Origin: Flavobacteriales bacterium
GTDB taxonomy: Bacteria; Bacteroidota; Bacteroidia; Flavobacteriales_D; Parvicellaceae
Assembly: GCA_020635565.1 (NCBI GenBank)
Contig: JACJZN010000008.1
Location: 124,001 to 188,000, forward strand
Direction of reading: 5' to 3'
DNA: 64,000 bases
A model generated the notes under the pieces. That model made no database searches. It was not told where the DNA came from and saw only the letters and a program-made list of their open reading frames with translations. How positions within the stretch are numbered: position 1 is the first letter of the stretch; every line of letters starts with the position of its first letter. The position numbers and the translations under genes were made by a program. Positions 18,425-26,739 of the stretch are shown piece by piece.

Positions 18425-18730
18425 ATGGAGATTGCGTTATTAGCTGGAAATGGAAATGCGGGGATGATGAATATGGTCCTAATTGTTGCGATGTTGGGAG
18501 TCTTTTACTTTTTCATTCTTAGACCACAGAATAAGAAGAGAAAGGAAATGGAAGCAATGAGAGAAAGCTTGTCTAAAGGTGATCGGGTAATGGCTAATGG
18601 AATTTATGGCAAGATCTTGAAAATTGATGGTGATGAAGTAACCATCGAATTGGAAGAGGGAAAAATGAAAGTTCATAAAAACTTCATTGAGGCAATCCCG
18701 GATACTACTTCTTCAACTGAGTCTAAATAG
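18425..18730 (+). CDS. yajC: Sec translocase accessory subunit YajC
   Basis: A 101-residue protein with one N-terminal membrane helix (about 15-33, VLIVAMLGVFYFFILRPQ) followed by the conserved RPQNKKRKEMEAM stretch and a small beta domain. YajC associates with SecDF-YidC and supports SecYEG-dependent export. Length and topology are normal. Its stop overlaps the GTG start of coaE by one base. Confidence 0.93.
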   Translation: MEIALLAGNGNAGMMNMVLIVAMLGVFYFFILRPQNKKRKEMEAMRESLSKGDRVMANGIYGKILKIDGDEVTIELEEGKMKVHKNFIEAIPDTTSSTESK

Positions 18731-19320
18731 TGATACGTGTTGGCTTAACGGGAGGTATTGGTAGTGGAAAAAGTACCGTAGCGAGAATCTTTGAGGAGTT
18801 TAATGTTCCAGTTTATTATGCAGATGATCGGGCAAAATGGTTGATGAATCAATCAAAACTTAGAAAAAAGATCACCCAAATTTTTGGTGCTGAGGTATAT
18901 AAAAATCAGGAATTGGATCGAGCATATCTGGCAAGTGTGGTTTTTAAGAATCGTGAAGCCTTGAATGCGTTGAATGGGATTGTTCATCCAGCCGTAGCAG
19001 AGGACTACAAACAATGGTGCGATCATCAGCAAAGTGATATCGTGTTAAAAGAAGCAGCTATTTTGATAGAATCTGGAGCGATAGAGACTGTGGATGAGGT
19101 GGTAGTGGTAACAGCACCGGCAAAAATCCGTATGGAACGTGTTATGGGTAGAGATGGTGTTACTGAACAACAGGTCGTTGATCGATTGAACAATCAGATG
19201 ACTGATGCGCAGCGTTTAGAGTTTGCTTCATACGTTATTGATAACGGAGGAGAGCAAATGCTAATTCCCCAGGTTAAGCAGATTCTGGAGGATATAAAAA
19301 ACAAATATCATCTAAGATAG
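18730..19320 (+). CDS. coaE: Dephospho-CoA kinase
   Basis: CoaE phosphorylates dephospho-CoA, the last step of coenzyme A synthesis. The 196-residue protein opens with the P-loop GLTGGIGSGKST (5-16), then YADDRAKWLMN and NGIVHPAV, all typical of the family. Translation starts at GTG 18730, which overlaps the yajC TAG stop by one base, indicating coupling. The 3' end overlaps the convergent CPBP gene by 13 bases. Confidence 0.95.
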   Translation: MIRVGLTGGIGSGKSTVARIFEEFNVPVYYADDRAKWLMNQSKLRKKITQIFGAEVYKNQELDRAYLASVVFKNREALNALNGIVHPAVAEDYKQWCDHQQSDIVLKEAAILIESGAIETVDEVVVVTAPAKIRMERVMGRDGVTEQQVVDRLNNQMTDAQRLEFASYVIDNGGEQMLIPQVKQILEDIKNKYHLR

Positions 19321-20228
19321 ATTCCTTTTGTTTCATTCCATTTTGAGGGAAGTTTTTTAGATCTGATCACAATTATTATGGCGACAAAACTAGTCAAGAT
19401 CAAACTGATACTGATCAAATCAGGAATGATAACTTCTGACCATCCAAACATTCGTTGAAAATGCTCTAGACTAATAGTGAGTGCGTTGTTTAGAAAGTGT
19501 AACGCCATAGTTATCCAGATACTTCCTGTAAAAGCAGTTATCATTCCATAACAGAAAGCCAGGGCGAACATGGGAAGAAAGTTGAAAGGTTGAATGTGAA
19601 TTAAGGCAAATAAGAAAGCACTAATTAATATTCCAGTCCATATGTTTTGTGTTGCTTTTGAGAACAGGTTTTGAATTAAACCTCTGAAAAGTAATTCTTC
19701 ACTAATTGCAGGAATCAAGGCAATTAGGAATAGATTTGAATAGTAACTTTTCCATGTAGATCCTATGTATGCATATATTGTTTTCTCTTGAATAGCTTGT
19801 CTGTATTCAAAAGTTTTCTGAAGATCTCCGGAAATCACAGAAAAGTCAATTTGATGGTTGATCGCATACAACCCATCGTTTATAAGTGTCAGGAAAATAA
19901 ACGCAAAAGGCAACCAGATCCAATAATTCTTCTCAGGCCTCTGAAAACGAATTGCCTCTTTGGGGTCAAAATTAAATGCCTTCGCAAGAAAAATTACAGG
20001 AGCAATGAACGCAACCAGATGCACAATTAAATTGCCAATTTTCATCATCCTAATTCCATCGATCCTCGTGAGATCATTCATAATTTCGAATGGTTCGTCA
20101 GAATTTAATAGAAAAGAGCCTAGAATATGATTGATCAAACTGGCTATGGTTAGGCCCAAAAACATGATCAGAAAGAACATTGATACTTTCTGCCATGGAT
20201 TGAGATGCTGTAATTGCCCGTTTTTCAA
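19308..20228 (-). CDS. CPBP-family intramembrane metalloprotease
   Basis: A 306-residue polytopic membrane protein with about seven to eight hydrophobic segments. The Abi/CPBP motifs are present: SEELLFRGLIQ (Glu pair and Arg, about 168-178), FALIHIQPFNFL (His), and HFLNN near 240. The family includes CAAX proteases and unassigned membrane proteases, and the substrate here is unknown. The start is a TTG at 20228, supported by the conserved LNPWQKVSMFF region soon after it. Its -7 box (20252-20259) interleaves with the dusB promoter in a 36-base divergent gap. Confidence 0.88.
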   Translation of the reverse strand: MKNGQLQHLNPWQKVSMFFLIMFLGLTIASLINHILGSFLLNSDEPFEIMNDLTRIDGIRMMKIGNLIVHLVAFIAPVIFLAKAFNFDPKEAIRFQRPEKNYWIWLPFAFIFLTLINDGLYAINHQIDFSVISGDLQKTFEYRQAIQEKTIYAYIGSTWKSYYSNLFLIALIPAISEELLFRGLIQNLFSKATQNIWTGILISAFLFALIHIQPFNFLPMFALAFCYGMITAFTGSIWITMALHFLNNALTISLEHFQRMFGWSEVIIPDLISISLILTSFVAIIIVIRSKKLPSKWNETKGIYLR

Positions 20229-20237
20229 AAGGTTGGT

Positions 20238-20245
20238 TAATTTTG
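20238..20245 (+). promoter_or_regulatory. -7 promoter box for dusB
   Basis: Perfect TAATTTTG, 19 bases before the dusB TTG start; it lies within 7 bases of the opposing CPBP box. Confidence 0.55.
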
Positions 20246-20251
20246 TAGTCT

Positions 20252-20259
20252 CAAAAATA
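20252..20259 (-). promoter_or_regulatory. -7 promoter box for the CPBP gene
   Basis: Reverse-strand TATTTTTG, 23 bases before the TTG start at 20228. Confidence 0.5.
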
Positions 20260-20264
20260 CACTT

Positions 20265-21260
20265 TTGGTCAAAATAAAGGATATTGAATTAGGGGAATTC
20301 CCGCTTTTACTTGCTCCTATGGAGGATGTAAGTGATCCTCCTTTTAGAGCGCTTTGTAAAAAGTTCGGAGCAGATCTCATGTTTACGGAGTTCATTTCTT
20401 CAGAAGGGCTGATTCGTGATGCAGCAAAGAGCGTTCAGAAATTGGACATTTTTGAATATGAAAGACCTATTGGGATTCAGATTTTTGGTTCTGAAATCGA
20501 TTCTATGAGACAATCCGCAGAGATTTGTGAGAGTGCAAAGCCGGATATAATTGATATCAATTATGGCTGTCCGGTAAAGAAGGTAGCTTGCAAAGGAGCT
20601 GGGGCTGGTATTTTACAGGATATTCCGAAAATGGTAGAAATGACGGCTGAAATAGTAAAAAGCACTAAGCTACCAGTAACGGTAAAAACGAGGCTTGGCT
20701 GGGACGAAAGCAGTAAATATATTGTTGAAGTAGCTGAACGCCTTCAGGATGTGGGTATTCAGGCAATTTCTATTCATGGACGTACACGTTCTCAGATGTA
20801 CAAAGGGGATGCAGATTGGAGTTTGATCGCAGAAACGAAGAACAATCCGAGATTGTATATTCCGGTTTTTGGTAATGGAGACATAGATTCTCCGGAAAAG
20901 GCAGTTGATTATAAGAATAGATATGGTGTAGATGGAGTGATGATTGGTAGAGCTTCTATTGGAAATCCCTGGTTCTTCAGAGAAGTGAAGCACTATATTC
21001 GAACAGGTGAACGGCTTCCAGAAGCCACTTTGAAGGAAAGGGTAGAGGTCGCAAAGGAACATTTGAGATTCTCAGTTGAATGGAAAGGTGAGCGATTGGG
21101 TATCGTTGAAATGAGAAGACACTATGCCAATTATTTTAAAGGGATTGAGAACTTCAAACCTGTCAGAGCTCAACTCGTTACATTGGAATCTTACGATGAA
21201 CTACAAGAGGTACTCGATAGTATTGTGGAAAGTTTTGGAAGTATGATTTATACTTCTTAA
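20265..21260 (+). CDS. dusB: tRNA-dihydrouridine synthase
   Basis: An FMN enzyme that reduces uridine in the tRNA D-loop. The 331-residue TIM-barrel protein has LAPMEDVSDPPFR near 15-27, the catalytic Cys in NYGCPVKKVACKGAGAG (about 103-119), and the FMN-phosphate region VFGNGDI and GRASIGNPW. The frame begins with TTG at 20265 (reads MVKIKDIELGEFPLLL), which matches the family N-terminus; the first ATG at 20320 would remove the conserved LLLAP segment. The adenosyltransferase gene follows 18 bases on. Confidence 0.93.
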   Translation: MVKIKDIELGEFPLLLAPMEDVSDPPFRALCKKFGADLMFTEFISSEGLIRDAAKSVQKLDIFEYERPIGIQIFGSEIDSMRQSAEICESAKPDIIDINYGCPVKKVACKGAGAGILQDIPKMVEMTAEIVKSTKLPVTVKTRLGWDESSKYIVEVAERLQDVGIQAISIHGRTRSQMYKGDADWSLIAETKNNPRLYIPVFGNGDIDSPEKAVDYKNRYGVDGVMIGRASIGNPWFFREVKHYIRTGERLPEATLKERVEVAKEHLRFSVEWKGERLGIVEMRRHYANYFKGIENFKPVRAQLVTLESYDELQEVLDSIVESFGSMIYTS

Positions 21261-21278
21261 TGAATTTAGGAAAAATCT

Positions 21279-21833
21279 ATGAAAGTTTACACGAAAACAG
21301 GTGATCAAGGAGAAACCTCATTATTTGGTGGTAAAAGAGTTAAGAAATATGAGCTTCGAATTGAAGCTTATGGAACGAGTGATGAACTCAACTCTTGGAT
21401 TGGTTTGATAAGGGCTCAGGAGATTCAACAAACTCATCAGTTTGTGCTCGAAGAAATTCAGGATCGAATTTTTACATTAGGTGCGCAATTGGCGGCTGAT
21501 CCTGATAAACCAAAATTGAAGATGCCTCATATTAAGGCAGAGGATATTGCTTTCTTGGAAACTAAAATGGATGAGATGGATGAGTCATTACCTGTAATGA
21601 CAAAGTTCACATTACCCGGAGGTAATACAGTTGTTTCTTATTGTCACTTAGCGAGATGCGTGTGCAGACGCTGCGAAAGGAGAGTTATTGAACTTTCAGA
21701 AACAGCAGTAGTGGATAATCTGATCATTCAATATTTAAATCGATTAAGTGATTATTTGTTTGTTCTGGGTAGGAAATTGGCACAGGAAACAGATGCTCCA
21801 GAAGTCTATTGGGAGCCAAAAGATGTTGATTAG
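21279..21833 (+). CDS. Cob(I)yrinic acid a,c-diamide adenosyltransferase, PduO type
   Basis: This enzyme converts cob(I)alamin and ATP to adenosylcobalamin. At 184 residues it is a single PduO domain. The N-terminal ATP-binding motif KTGDQGETSLFGG is at about 5-17, and ARCVCRRCERRVIEL with the conserved Arg cluster is near 126-140. There are no cobalamin synthesis genes nearby, so it probably serves salvage of corrinoids for B12-dependent enzymes encoded elsewhere. It may be co-transcribed with dusB. Confidence 0.93.
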   Translation: MKVYTKTGDQGETSLFGGKRVKKYELRIEAYGTSDELNSWIGLIRAQEIQQTHQFVLEEIQDRIFTLGAQLAADPDKPKLKMPHIKAEDIAFLETKMDEMDESLPVMTKFTLPGGNTVVSYCHLARCVCRRCERRVIELSETAVVDNLIIQYLNRLSDYLFVLGRKLAQETDAPEVYWEPKDVD

Positions 21834-21914
21834 TGATTTATTTGTTTGGTATACAGCACATTACTGGTTGATAACTATTTTTGAGTCAAAAGTGGTTTCG
21901 TGTAACTAAAAAAT

Positions 21915-21922
21915 TACTTTTG
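21915..21922 (+). promoter_or_regulatory. -7 promoter box for the DUF2795-like gene
   Basis: Perfect TACTTTTG, 32 bases before ATG 21955. Confidence 0.6.
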
Positions 21923-21954
21923 CGTTCGATTTACAAACAACTAAACACGAGACT

Positions 21955-22176
21955 ATGTATTGGACATTAGAATTAGCGTCATATTTGGAGGATGCACCCT
22001 GGCCAGCTACTAAGGAAGAGTTAATCGACTTTGCTATGCGTACTGGAGCTCCTTTAGAGGTTGTTGAAAATCTTCAAGCAATTGAAGATGAGGATGAGAT
22101 CTACGAAGCGATTGAAGAGATATGGCCGGATTATCCATCTAAAGAAGATTTCTTCTTTAATGAGGATGAATACTAA
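21955..22176 (+). CDS. Small acidic DUF2795-like protein
   Basis: A 73-residue, strongly acidic protein. MYWTLELASYLEDAPWPATKEELIDFA is the typical opening of flavobacterial DUF2795-like proteins; function is unknown. It has its own promoter box and a strong terminator 20 bases downstream, so it is a single-gene unit, and its upkeep as one suggests a real housekeeping-type role. Confidence 0.82.
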   Translation: MYWTLELASYLEDAPWPATKEELIDFAMRTGAPLEVVENLQAIEDEDEIYEAIEEIWPDYPSKEDFFFNEDEY

Positions 22177-22195
22177 AAGAAATTTGAATTTCACA

Positions 22196-22227
22196 AAAAC
22201 CCAGGCCATTTACGGTCTGGGTTTTTT
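22196..22227 (+). terminator. Rho-independent terminator after the DUF2795-like gene
   Basis: Arms 22196-22207 and 22214-22225 pair over 12 bp with one G-U, a 6-nt loop (ATTTAC) and a run of six T at 22222-22227. The A-rich left flank makes it usable in both directions. Confidence 0.85.
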
Positions 22228-22249
22228 GTTTTATCCCTAATTTTACCAC

Positions 22250-22615
22250 ATGGGAAAGAATAAGATATTACTACTAGATTCTTGCAGTACGTGCGTCAGA
22301 ATTAGTAAGGAGATTGGAGTAGATGCCAACTGGGAAGTACAAAACATCAAAGAGAATAATATCGATGAGCGTACGCTGGAACAGTTGAGGGACACTTATG
22401 GCTCCTATGAAGCTGTTTTTTCGAAAAGAGCGATGAAATATAAATCTCTGGGAATTAAAGATAAAGTAAAGAAGGACGAAGACTATAAGCCATTGATCCT
22501 TGAAGAATACACTTTCCTTAAAAGACCAGTAATTTTTATTGATGACAGGGTTTTTGTTGGGAACAGTAAAGATACAATAGCTGAAGTAAAAGCTGCTCTT
22601 GGATTAAATGGGTAA
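22250..22615 (+). CDS. ArsC/Spx-like thioredoxin-fold protein
   Basis: A 121-residue protein resembling the ArsC/Spx/MgsR family. The N-terminal beta strand leads to a CxxC (SCSTC, Cys 12 and 15) at the usual active-site position, and LKRPVIFIDDRVFVGNSKD near 90-108 matches the cis-Pro region ending in G-x-S/N. True arsenate reductases have a single Cys and an Arg triad, so an oxidoreductase or regulator role is equally possible. The transporter gene overlaps its stop by 8 bases (ATGGGTAA). Confidence 0.8.
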   Translation: MGKNKILLLDSCSTCVRISKEIGVDANWEVQNIKENNIDERTLEQLRDTYGSYEAVFSKRAMKYKSLGIKDKVKKDEDYKPLILEEYTFLKRPVIFIDDRVFVGNSKDTIAEVKAALGLNG

Positions 22616-23519
22616 TCTGAAGGCTCACTTGGCATTGTTGACAGTTAATGTCATTTACGCATTGAGTTATGCGTATTCCAAACATGTGCTGGCAGATTTT
22701 ATTCCGCCATTTGCTTTTATCTTGATTAGAGTTCTTGGAGCGACAATGTTATTTTGGTTGCTTATTAGTGTTTCCAAATTGGAGAAAATAGACAGAAAGG
22801 ATTGGGTTACACTTTTTTTATGTGGGTTGTTTGGGGTTGCTGCGAATCAATTAATGTTTTTTGAGGGCTTAGCCAATACTTTCTCCATTAATGCATCGGT
22901 GATCATGGTAGCCACACCATTGATTGTCTTAATACTTTCCCGTTTATTCCTTGGGGAAAAAATGGTCCTGCAAAAAGTAATTGGAGTTGGGATTGGTATG
23001 ACTGGGGCTGTTTTGTTGATAGTTTCGAGAATGGGAGCGATTGGTGGATTTTCTGGTTATGGTGATCTGATGATTCTTCTAAATGCTTCTTCATACGGAG
23101 TTTACCTCGTGATCGTCAAGCCACTAATGAAAAAATACAATCCCATTACTGTTATTCGATGGGCTTTTACTTTTGGATTGATCATGGTGTTACCATTTGG
23201 ATTGAGTCAGTGGAGTCAAATTAATTGGGAAATGGGGTTTCCTCAATATTGGAGAATTACCTTTATCGTTTTAGCTACCACATTTTTAACCTATTTGCTT
23301 ACCGTTTATAGTTTGGGAAAAGTTAGCCCAACGTTAGTGAGTGCGTATATCTACATTCAGCCTATTTTAGCGACTTTGATCGCGGTAATTAATAAGGAGG
23401 AGGAATTGGAACCATTTGTGGTGGTGTATGGAATGATGATTTTCTTAGGGGTATTTTTAGTGAGTATTCCGATAAATAAAACTATTGGTAATCAAAACTT
23501 AAGAAAAGGAGCTGTTTAA
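22608..23519 (+). CDS. EamA/DMT-family transporter
   Basis: A 303-residue inner-membrane protein with about ten hydrophobic helices arranged as two EamA repeats (about 8-140 and 155-290). RVLGATMLFWLL and the second-repeat SPTLVSAYIYIQPILATL are typical of the drug/metabolite transporter superfamily. The substrate cannot be told from sequence; metabolites or amino acids are common. It is translationally coupled to the ArsC-like gene. Confidence 0.88.
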   Translation: MGNLKAHLALLTVNVIYALSYAYSKHVLADFIPPFAFILIRVLGATMLFWLLISVSKLEKIDRKDWVTLFLCGLFGVAANQLMFFEGLANTFSINASVIMVATPLIVLILSRLFLGEKMVLQKVIGVGIGMTGAVLLIVSRMGAIGGFSGYGDLMILLNASSYGVYLVIVKPLMKKYNPITVIRWAFTFGLIMVLPFGLSQWSQINWEMGFPQYWRITFIVLATTFLTYLLTVYSLGKVSPTLVSAYIYIQPILATLIAVINKEEELEPFVVVYGMMIFLGVFLVSIPINKTIGNQNLRKGAV

Positions 23520-23525
23520 TTTTAT

Positions 23526-23533
23526 TAGTTTTG
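23526..23533 (+). promoter_or_regulatory. -7 promoter box for the DUF2279-like gene, 3 nt before its GTG
   Basis: Perfect TAGTTTTG; it covers the alternative TTG start at 23531, favouring GTG 23537. Confidence 0.5.
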
Positions 23534-23536
23534 ACT

Positions 23537-24448
23537 GTGCGATTCAAAACCATAATACTTCTTTTGTTTATCTCAATTTCGGGATTTGCTCAGTCTATTT
23601 TTGAGTACGCTGATTCTTTAAACAAACCAAGAAGAAACTGGATTTGGGGAATAGAAGGGGTTGGAGCGAGCAGCTCTATATTTTTATTGAACTCAGTCTG
23701 GTATAAGAATTATCCTAGATCTCCACTACACAGTTTTAATGACAACAGGGAATGGCTTCAAATGGATAAAGTTGGACATGCCATGACGAGTTATTATATT
23801 GGTCTGGTGGGTACGGAAATGATGAAGTGGAGCGGGATGGAAAGTAAAAAGTCTGTTTTGTTTGGAAGCACCTTGGGTTTAGTTTATTTGACCGGAGTAG
23901 AAGTTTTAGATGGAACTTCAGCACATTGGGGGTTTAGTTGGGGTGACATGCTAGCAAATGCTTCTGGAACTGCATTGGTTGCAGGGCAAGAATTATTGTG
24001 GCAAGAACAACGTATAAAAGTTAAAGTCAGTTCCCATTTATCCACTTATGCCTTGTATCGGCCCAATGTATTAGGCTCCACTACGATGGAAAGAATGCTC
24101 AAAGACTACAATGGTCAAACTTATTGGCTCAGCATGAATTTGAAATCGATGTTATTTAGTAAGGTGGAGAAATTTCCAGGATGGTTGAATATGGCGGTAG
24201 GCTATGGAGCTGAAGAAATGATTGCAGGAACCGAAGATGCGGATTTTTGTGCGCAGCATCCGGATCTATGCGGGGCTTTGTATCCTTATAGGCAATACTA
24301 CTTATCTTTAGACCTGGATTTAACGAAAGTCAACTGGAAAAGAAAAGTCTTTAAGACTTTGTTCGGAAGTATAGGATGGATCAAAATTCCAGCTCCCACC
24401 TTGGAATTGGGAGGAGGATATTCCAAATTCTACTGGCTTTATTTTTGA
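23537..24448 (+). CDS. DUF2279-like exported protein
   Basis: About 303 residues from GTG 23537, with a signal peptide (ILLLFISISGFAQ). The middle of the protein, NREWLQMDKVGHAMTSYYI through GVEVLDGTSAHWGFSWGD, is the DUF2279 region, which has YfiM-like hydrophobic segments. The C-terminal half (about 170-303) looks like amphipathic strands, perhaps membrane-associated. Function is unknown. A TTG at 23531 is an alternative start but lies inside the promoter box. The end overlaps ubiE by 10 bases on the other strand. Confidence 0.82.
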   Translation: MRFKTIILLLFISISGFAQSIFEYADSLNKPRRNWIWGIEGVGASSSIFLLNSVWYKNYPRSPLHSFNDNREWLQMDKVGHAMTSYYIGLVGTEMMKWSGMESKKSVLFGSTLGLVYLTGVEVLDGTSAHWGFSWGDMLANASGTALVAGQELLWQEQRIKVKVSSHLSTYALYRPNVLGSTTMERMLKDYNGQTYWLSMNLKSMLFSKVEKFPGWLNMAVGYGAEEMIAGTEDADFCAQHPDLCGALYPYRQYYLSLDLDLTKVNWKRKVFKTLFGSIGWIKIPAPTLELGGGYSKFYWLYF

Positions 24449-25164
24449 CCGGTATAGATTGTGGCAATTCCTCCAGAAACCTCTTTTTTAGAAAGATCCG
24501 AGTAACCAACTTTTGAAAGAATATCCAGAAAATTCTGTCCTTCAGGGAAAGCATCTACCGATTCAGGTAAATACGTATAAGCAGACGAATCTTTTGAAAT
24601 GGCATTCCCAACTTTCGGAAGGACATGCTTAGAGTAAAAATTGAAGCTCTGTTTAACCGGAAATTTCTTTGGTTTTGAAAACTCTAGTATAGCTGCAATT
24701 CCGCCAGGACGTAAAACACGAAGCATTTCGCCCAATCCTTTTTCTAAATTCTCGAAATTTCTAACTCCGAAACCAACTGTTATGGCATCAAACGAATTAT
24801 CATCAAATGGCAGGTCTTCCGAATCACCATATTGTAAGGTGATCACCTTGTCGTAACCCTTTTTGATGATCTTGTCCTTACCCTTTTCTAGCATTCCGTT
24901 GGAAATATCCACTCCAGTTACAGCTTTTGGATTCAGTTTCAAAGATTCAATAGCAAAGTCACCCGTTCCTGTAGCGATGTCCAGGATCTCTTTAGGTTCG
25001 ATTTTGGAGATAAGCTTAATGGCCTTTTTTCGCCATAACTTGTCAATGCCCATTGAAAGAAGATGATTCAAGAAATCATACTTGTGAGAAATGTTATCGA
25101 ACATGTCTGCTACTTGTTCCTTTTTTCCTTTCTCCGAATCTTTATAAGGTTTTACTTCTGCCAT
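24439..25164 (-). CDS. ubiE: Demethylmenaquinone methyltransferase (UbiE/MenG)
   Basis: SAM-dependent C-methylation of demethylmenaquinone, the last step in menaquinone synthesis, which is the expected quinone in this phylum. From ATG 25164 it has 241 residues. SAM motif I ILDIATGTGDFAIE is near 55-68; ISHKYDFLNHLLSMGID and the C-terminal LDILSKVGY are UbiE features. The frame is open to 25182, but that position is inside a perfect -7 box (25169-25176), so ATG 25164 is preferred. Confidence 0.95.
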   Translation of the reverse strand: MAEVKPYKDSEKGKKEQVADMFDNISHKYDFLNHLLSMGIDKLWRKKAIKLISKIEPKEILDIATGTGDFAIESLKLNPKAVTGVDISNGMLEKGKDKIIKKGYDKVITLQYGDSEDLPFDDNSFDAITVGFGVRNFENLEKGLGEMLRVLRPGGIAAILEFSKPKKFPVKQSFNFYSKHVLPKVGNAISKDSSAYTYLPESVDAFPEGQNFLDILSKVGYSDLSKKEVSGGIATIYTGQK

Positions 25165-25168
25165 AACA

Positions 25169-25176
25169 CAAAGATA
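25169..25176 (-). promoter_or_regulatory. -7 promoter box for ubiE, 4 nt before its ATG
   Basis: Reverse-strand TATCTTTG; TGTT separates it from the ATG. Confidence 0.6.
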
Positions 25177-25298
25177 GCTCAACTATTCTTAATCAGCATG
25201 AATTGTTAATGAATTCCTAATTGATGTTATTCGAGAGTTAAATTGAATAATAGAAGTACACATTACTTCTAATTTGGGTTTCAATTAATCCAAGTCCT

Positions 25299-25673
25299 AT
25301 GAAATCAATTTTATTTTTCGTTTTTATCATCTCCCCTTTTGGGCTTTTAGCACAGGCCAAACTATTTATTCCAGAAACTGTTCATTATTTTGACACCCTT
25401 AGAGTAGGAGACAGATGCGAACACTATTTCTACATTCGGAACACAGGTAATGAACCACTTTTAATTCAGTCAGTAAATACTTCTTGTGGTTGCGATGTAG
25501 CTGATTGGCCAAAAGAACCTATAGAACCTAAGTCGTATGCTTATATTCATTATAAATATGATTCGAAACGAATAGGAATAATCAATAGGTCGATGACGAT
25601 AAAGTCAAACGACCCAGAAAACCCTATAATTGTCGTTAAGGTAAAAGGTTTTGTAAGCCCCGTTTCGGATTAG
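25299..25673 (+). CDS. DUF1573-like exported protein
   Basis: A 124-residue protein with a signal peptide ending near LLAQ. The mature part (about 22-120) is one immunoglobulin-like DUF1573 domain, recognised by FYIRNTGNEPLLIQSVNTSCGCDV, where the SCGC pair is conserved. Such domains are common in exported Bacteroidota proteins; no biochemical role is known. Its stop shares TTAG with scoB. Confidence 0.87.
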   Translation: MKSILFFVFIISPFGLLAQAKLFIPETVHYFDTLRVGDRCEHYFYIRNTGNEPLLIQSVNTSCGCDVADWPKEPIEPKSYAYIHYKYDSKRIGIINRSMTIKSNDPENPIIVVKVKGFVSPVSD

Positions 25674-26329
25674 AATTTCATTTCTGGTACATCGCCTTCA
25701 ATAACTAAACGTGCTTCTGTGGCTGCTATTATCTCCTCGACTGTAACCCCAGGAGCTCTTTCAAGTAATTTAAGCCCACCTTCTGGAAGTACTTCCATAA
25801 CGCAAAGGTTGGAAACGATTTTTTTTACGCAGTTTACTCCAGTCAATGGAAGGGAGCATTCTTTGAGAACTTTACTTTCTCCTGCTTTGTTCGTATGCAT
25901 CATTGCAACAATAATATTGTCAGCCGAAGCAACTAAATCCATAGCTCCCCCCATTCCTTTTACCATTTTTCCAGGAATTTTCCAATTGGCAATATCTCCA
26001 TTTTCAGAAACTTCCATGGCGCCAAGAACTGTTAATTGTACATGTTGTCCTCTAATCATCGCAAAACTCATTGCTGAGTCAAAATAAGCAGCGCCAGGCA
26101 TTGCTGTAATGGTTTGCTTACCAGCGTTGATTAAATCTGCGTCTTCTTCACCATCATAGGGAAAAGGTCCCATGCCTAATATTCCATTTTCACTTTGAAA
26201 TTCGACTTCAATTCCTTCAGGTATATAGTTAGCCACTAAAGTCGGAATACCAATTCCTAGGTTTACATACCATCCGTCTCTTAACTCTTGTGCAATTCGC
26301 TGCGCAATTTGTGTTTTATCTAAGGCCAT
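25670..26329 (-). CDS. scoB: 3-oxoacid CoA-transferase subunit B
   Basis: The beta subunit of succinyl-CoA:3-oxoacid CoA-transferase, which moves CoA to acetoacetate and so allows use of ketone bodies. From ATG 26329 it has 219 residues, the usual size. The catalytic Glu lies in SENGILGMG near 48-56, and GMGGAMDLV follows near 124-132. The frame is open to 26389, but those extra 20 residues come from the repeat next to the inserted cassette and are not part of the family. It is separated from scoA by that cassette. Confidence 0.95.
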   Translation of the reverse strand: MALDKTQIAQRIAQELRDGWYVNLGIGIPTLVANYIPEGIEVEFQSENGILGMGPFPYDGEEDADLINAGKQTITAMPGAAYFDSAMSFAMIRGQHVQLTVLGAMEVSENGDIANWKIPGKMVKGMGGAMDLVASADNIIVAMMHTNKAGESKVLKECSLPLTGVNCVKKIVSNLCVMEVLPEGGLKLLERAPGVTVEEIIAATEARLVIEGDVPEMKF

Positions 26330-26338
26330 TTGTTCAAT

Positions 26339-26356
26339 ATTTGGTAATTTGATAAT
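26339..26356 (+). repeat. Left terminal inverted repeat of the four-helix-bundle cassette
   Basis: 18-bp arm beginning ATTTGGTAATTTGA; matches the reverse complement of 26740-26757 at 15 of 18 positions. It is part of an octamer-periodic run (ATTTGGTA, ATTTGATA, ATTCGAAA). Confidence 0.75.
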
Positions 26357-26363
26357 TCGAAAA

Positions 26364-26717
26364 TTATCGTCTTTTGGAAGTCGATACAATTTTCGAAATT
26401 ATCTTAATTATGGTTTCTATTTTAGTGTGTAGTTCTTTATCTGGTGTGGGTAAAAATTCGGACTTTTCACATAGCATAAGCCAGTATTGTATTTCGTCCG
26501 CTTCTTTGGCAGCGATTTTGAATTTATGAATGAAATCCGCTCTGCTTTCAGCATTTTGAGCTTCTCTTATATTCGCACCTATTGAAGTCCCAGATCTAAA
26601 TATTTGACTTGAAATTTCAAATCTATTCTGAGAACGTAACAATTCCGAAAATTGAATTACCTCTAGAGCAAATTCAAAAGATAAATCAACTATTATATTT
26701 TCCCTGTCGCTCCTCAT
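26364..26717 (-). CDS. Four-helix-bundle protein (23S rRNA intervening-sequence/S23 family)
   Basis: A 117-residue helical protein of the IVP/S23 four-helix-bundle family, seen in SGTSIGANIREAQNAESRADFIHKFKIA and AKEADEIQYWLMLCE near 45-85. Members occur inside 23S rRNA intervening sequences and, in Bacteroidota, as scattered orphan genes; related Avd proteins assist diversity-generating retroelements, but no reverse transcriptase is here. The family's cellular role is unsettled. It lies between scoA and scoB in the same direction, inside matching inverted repeats, which marks it as a later insertion. It should be transcribed with the operon. Confidence 0.88.
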   Translation of the reverse strand: MRSDRENIIVDLSFEFALEVIQFSELLRSQNRFEISSQIFRSGTSIGANIREAQNAESRADFIHKFKIAAKEADEIQYWLMLCEKSEFLPTPDKELHTKIETIIKIISKIVSTSKRR

Positions 26718-26739
26718 TAGGCCATTGTCATATTAATCC

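Noticed and set aside
25719..26087. Open frame of 122 codons on the + strand
   Set aside because: Antisense shadow of scoB.
26364..26717. Diversity-generating retroelement accessory protein (Avd)
   Set aside because: The fold is related, but there is no reverse transcriptase, template repeat or variable repeat nearby.
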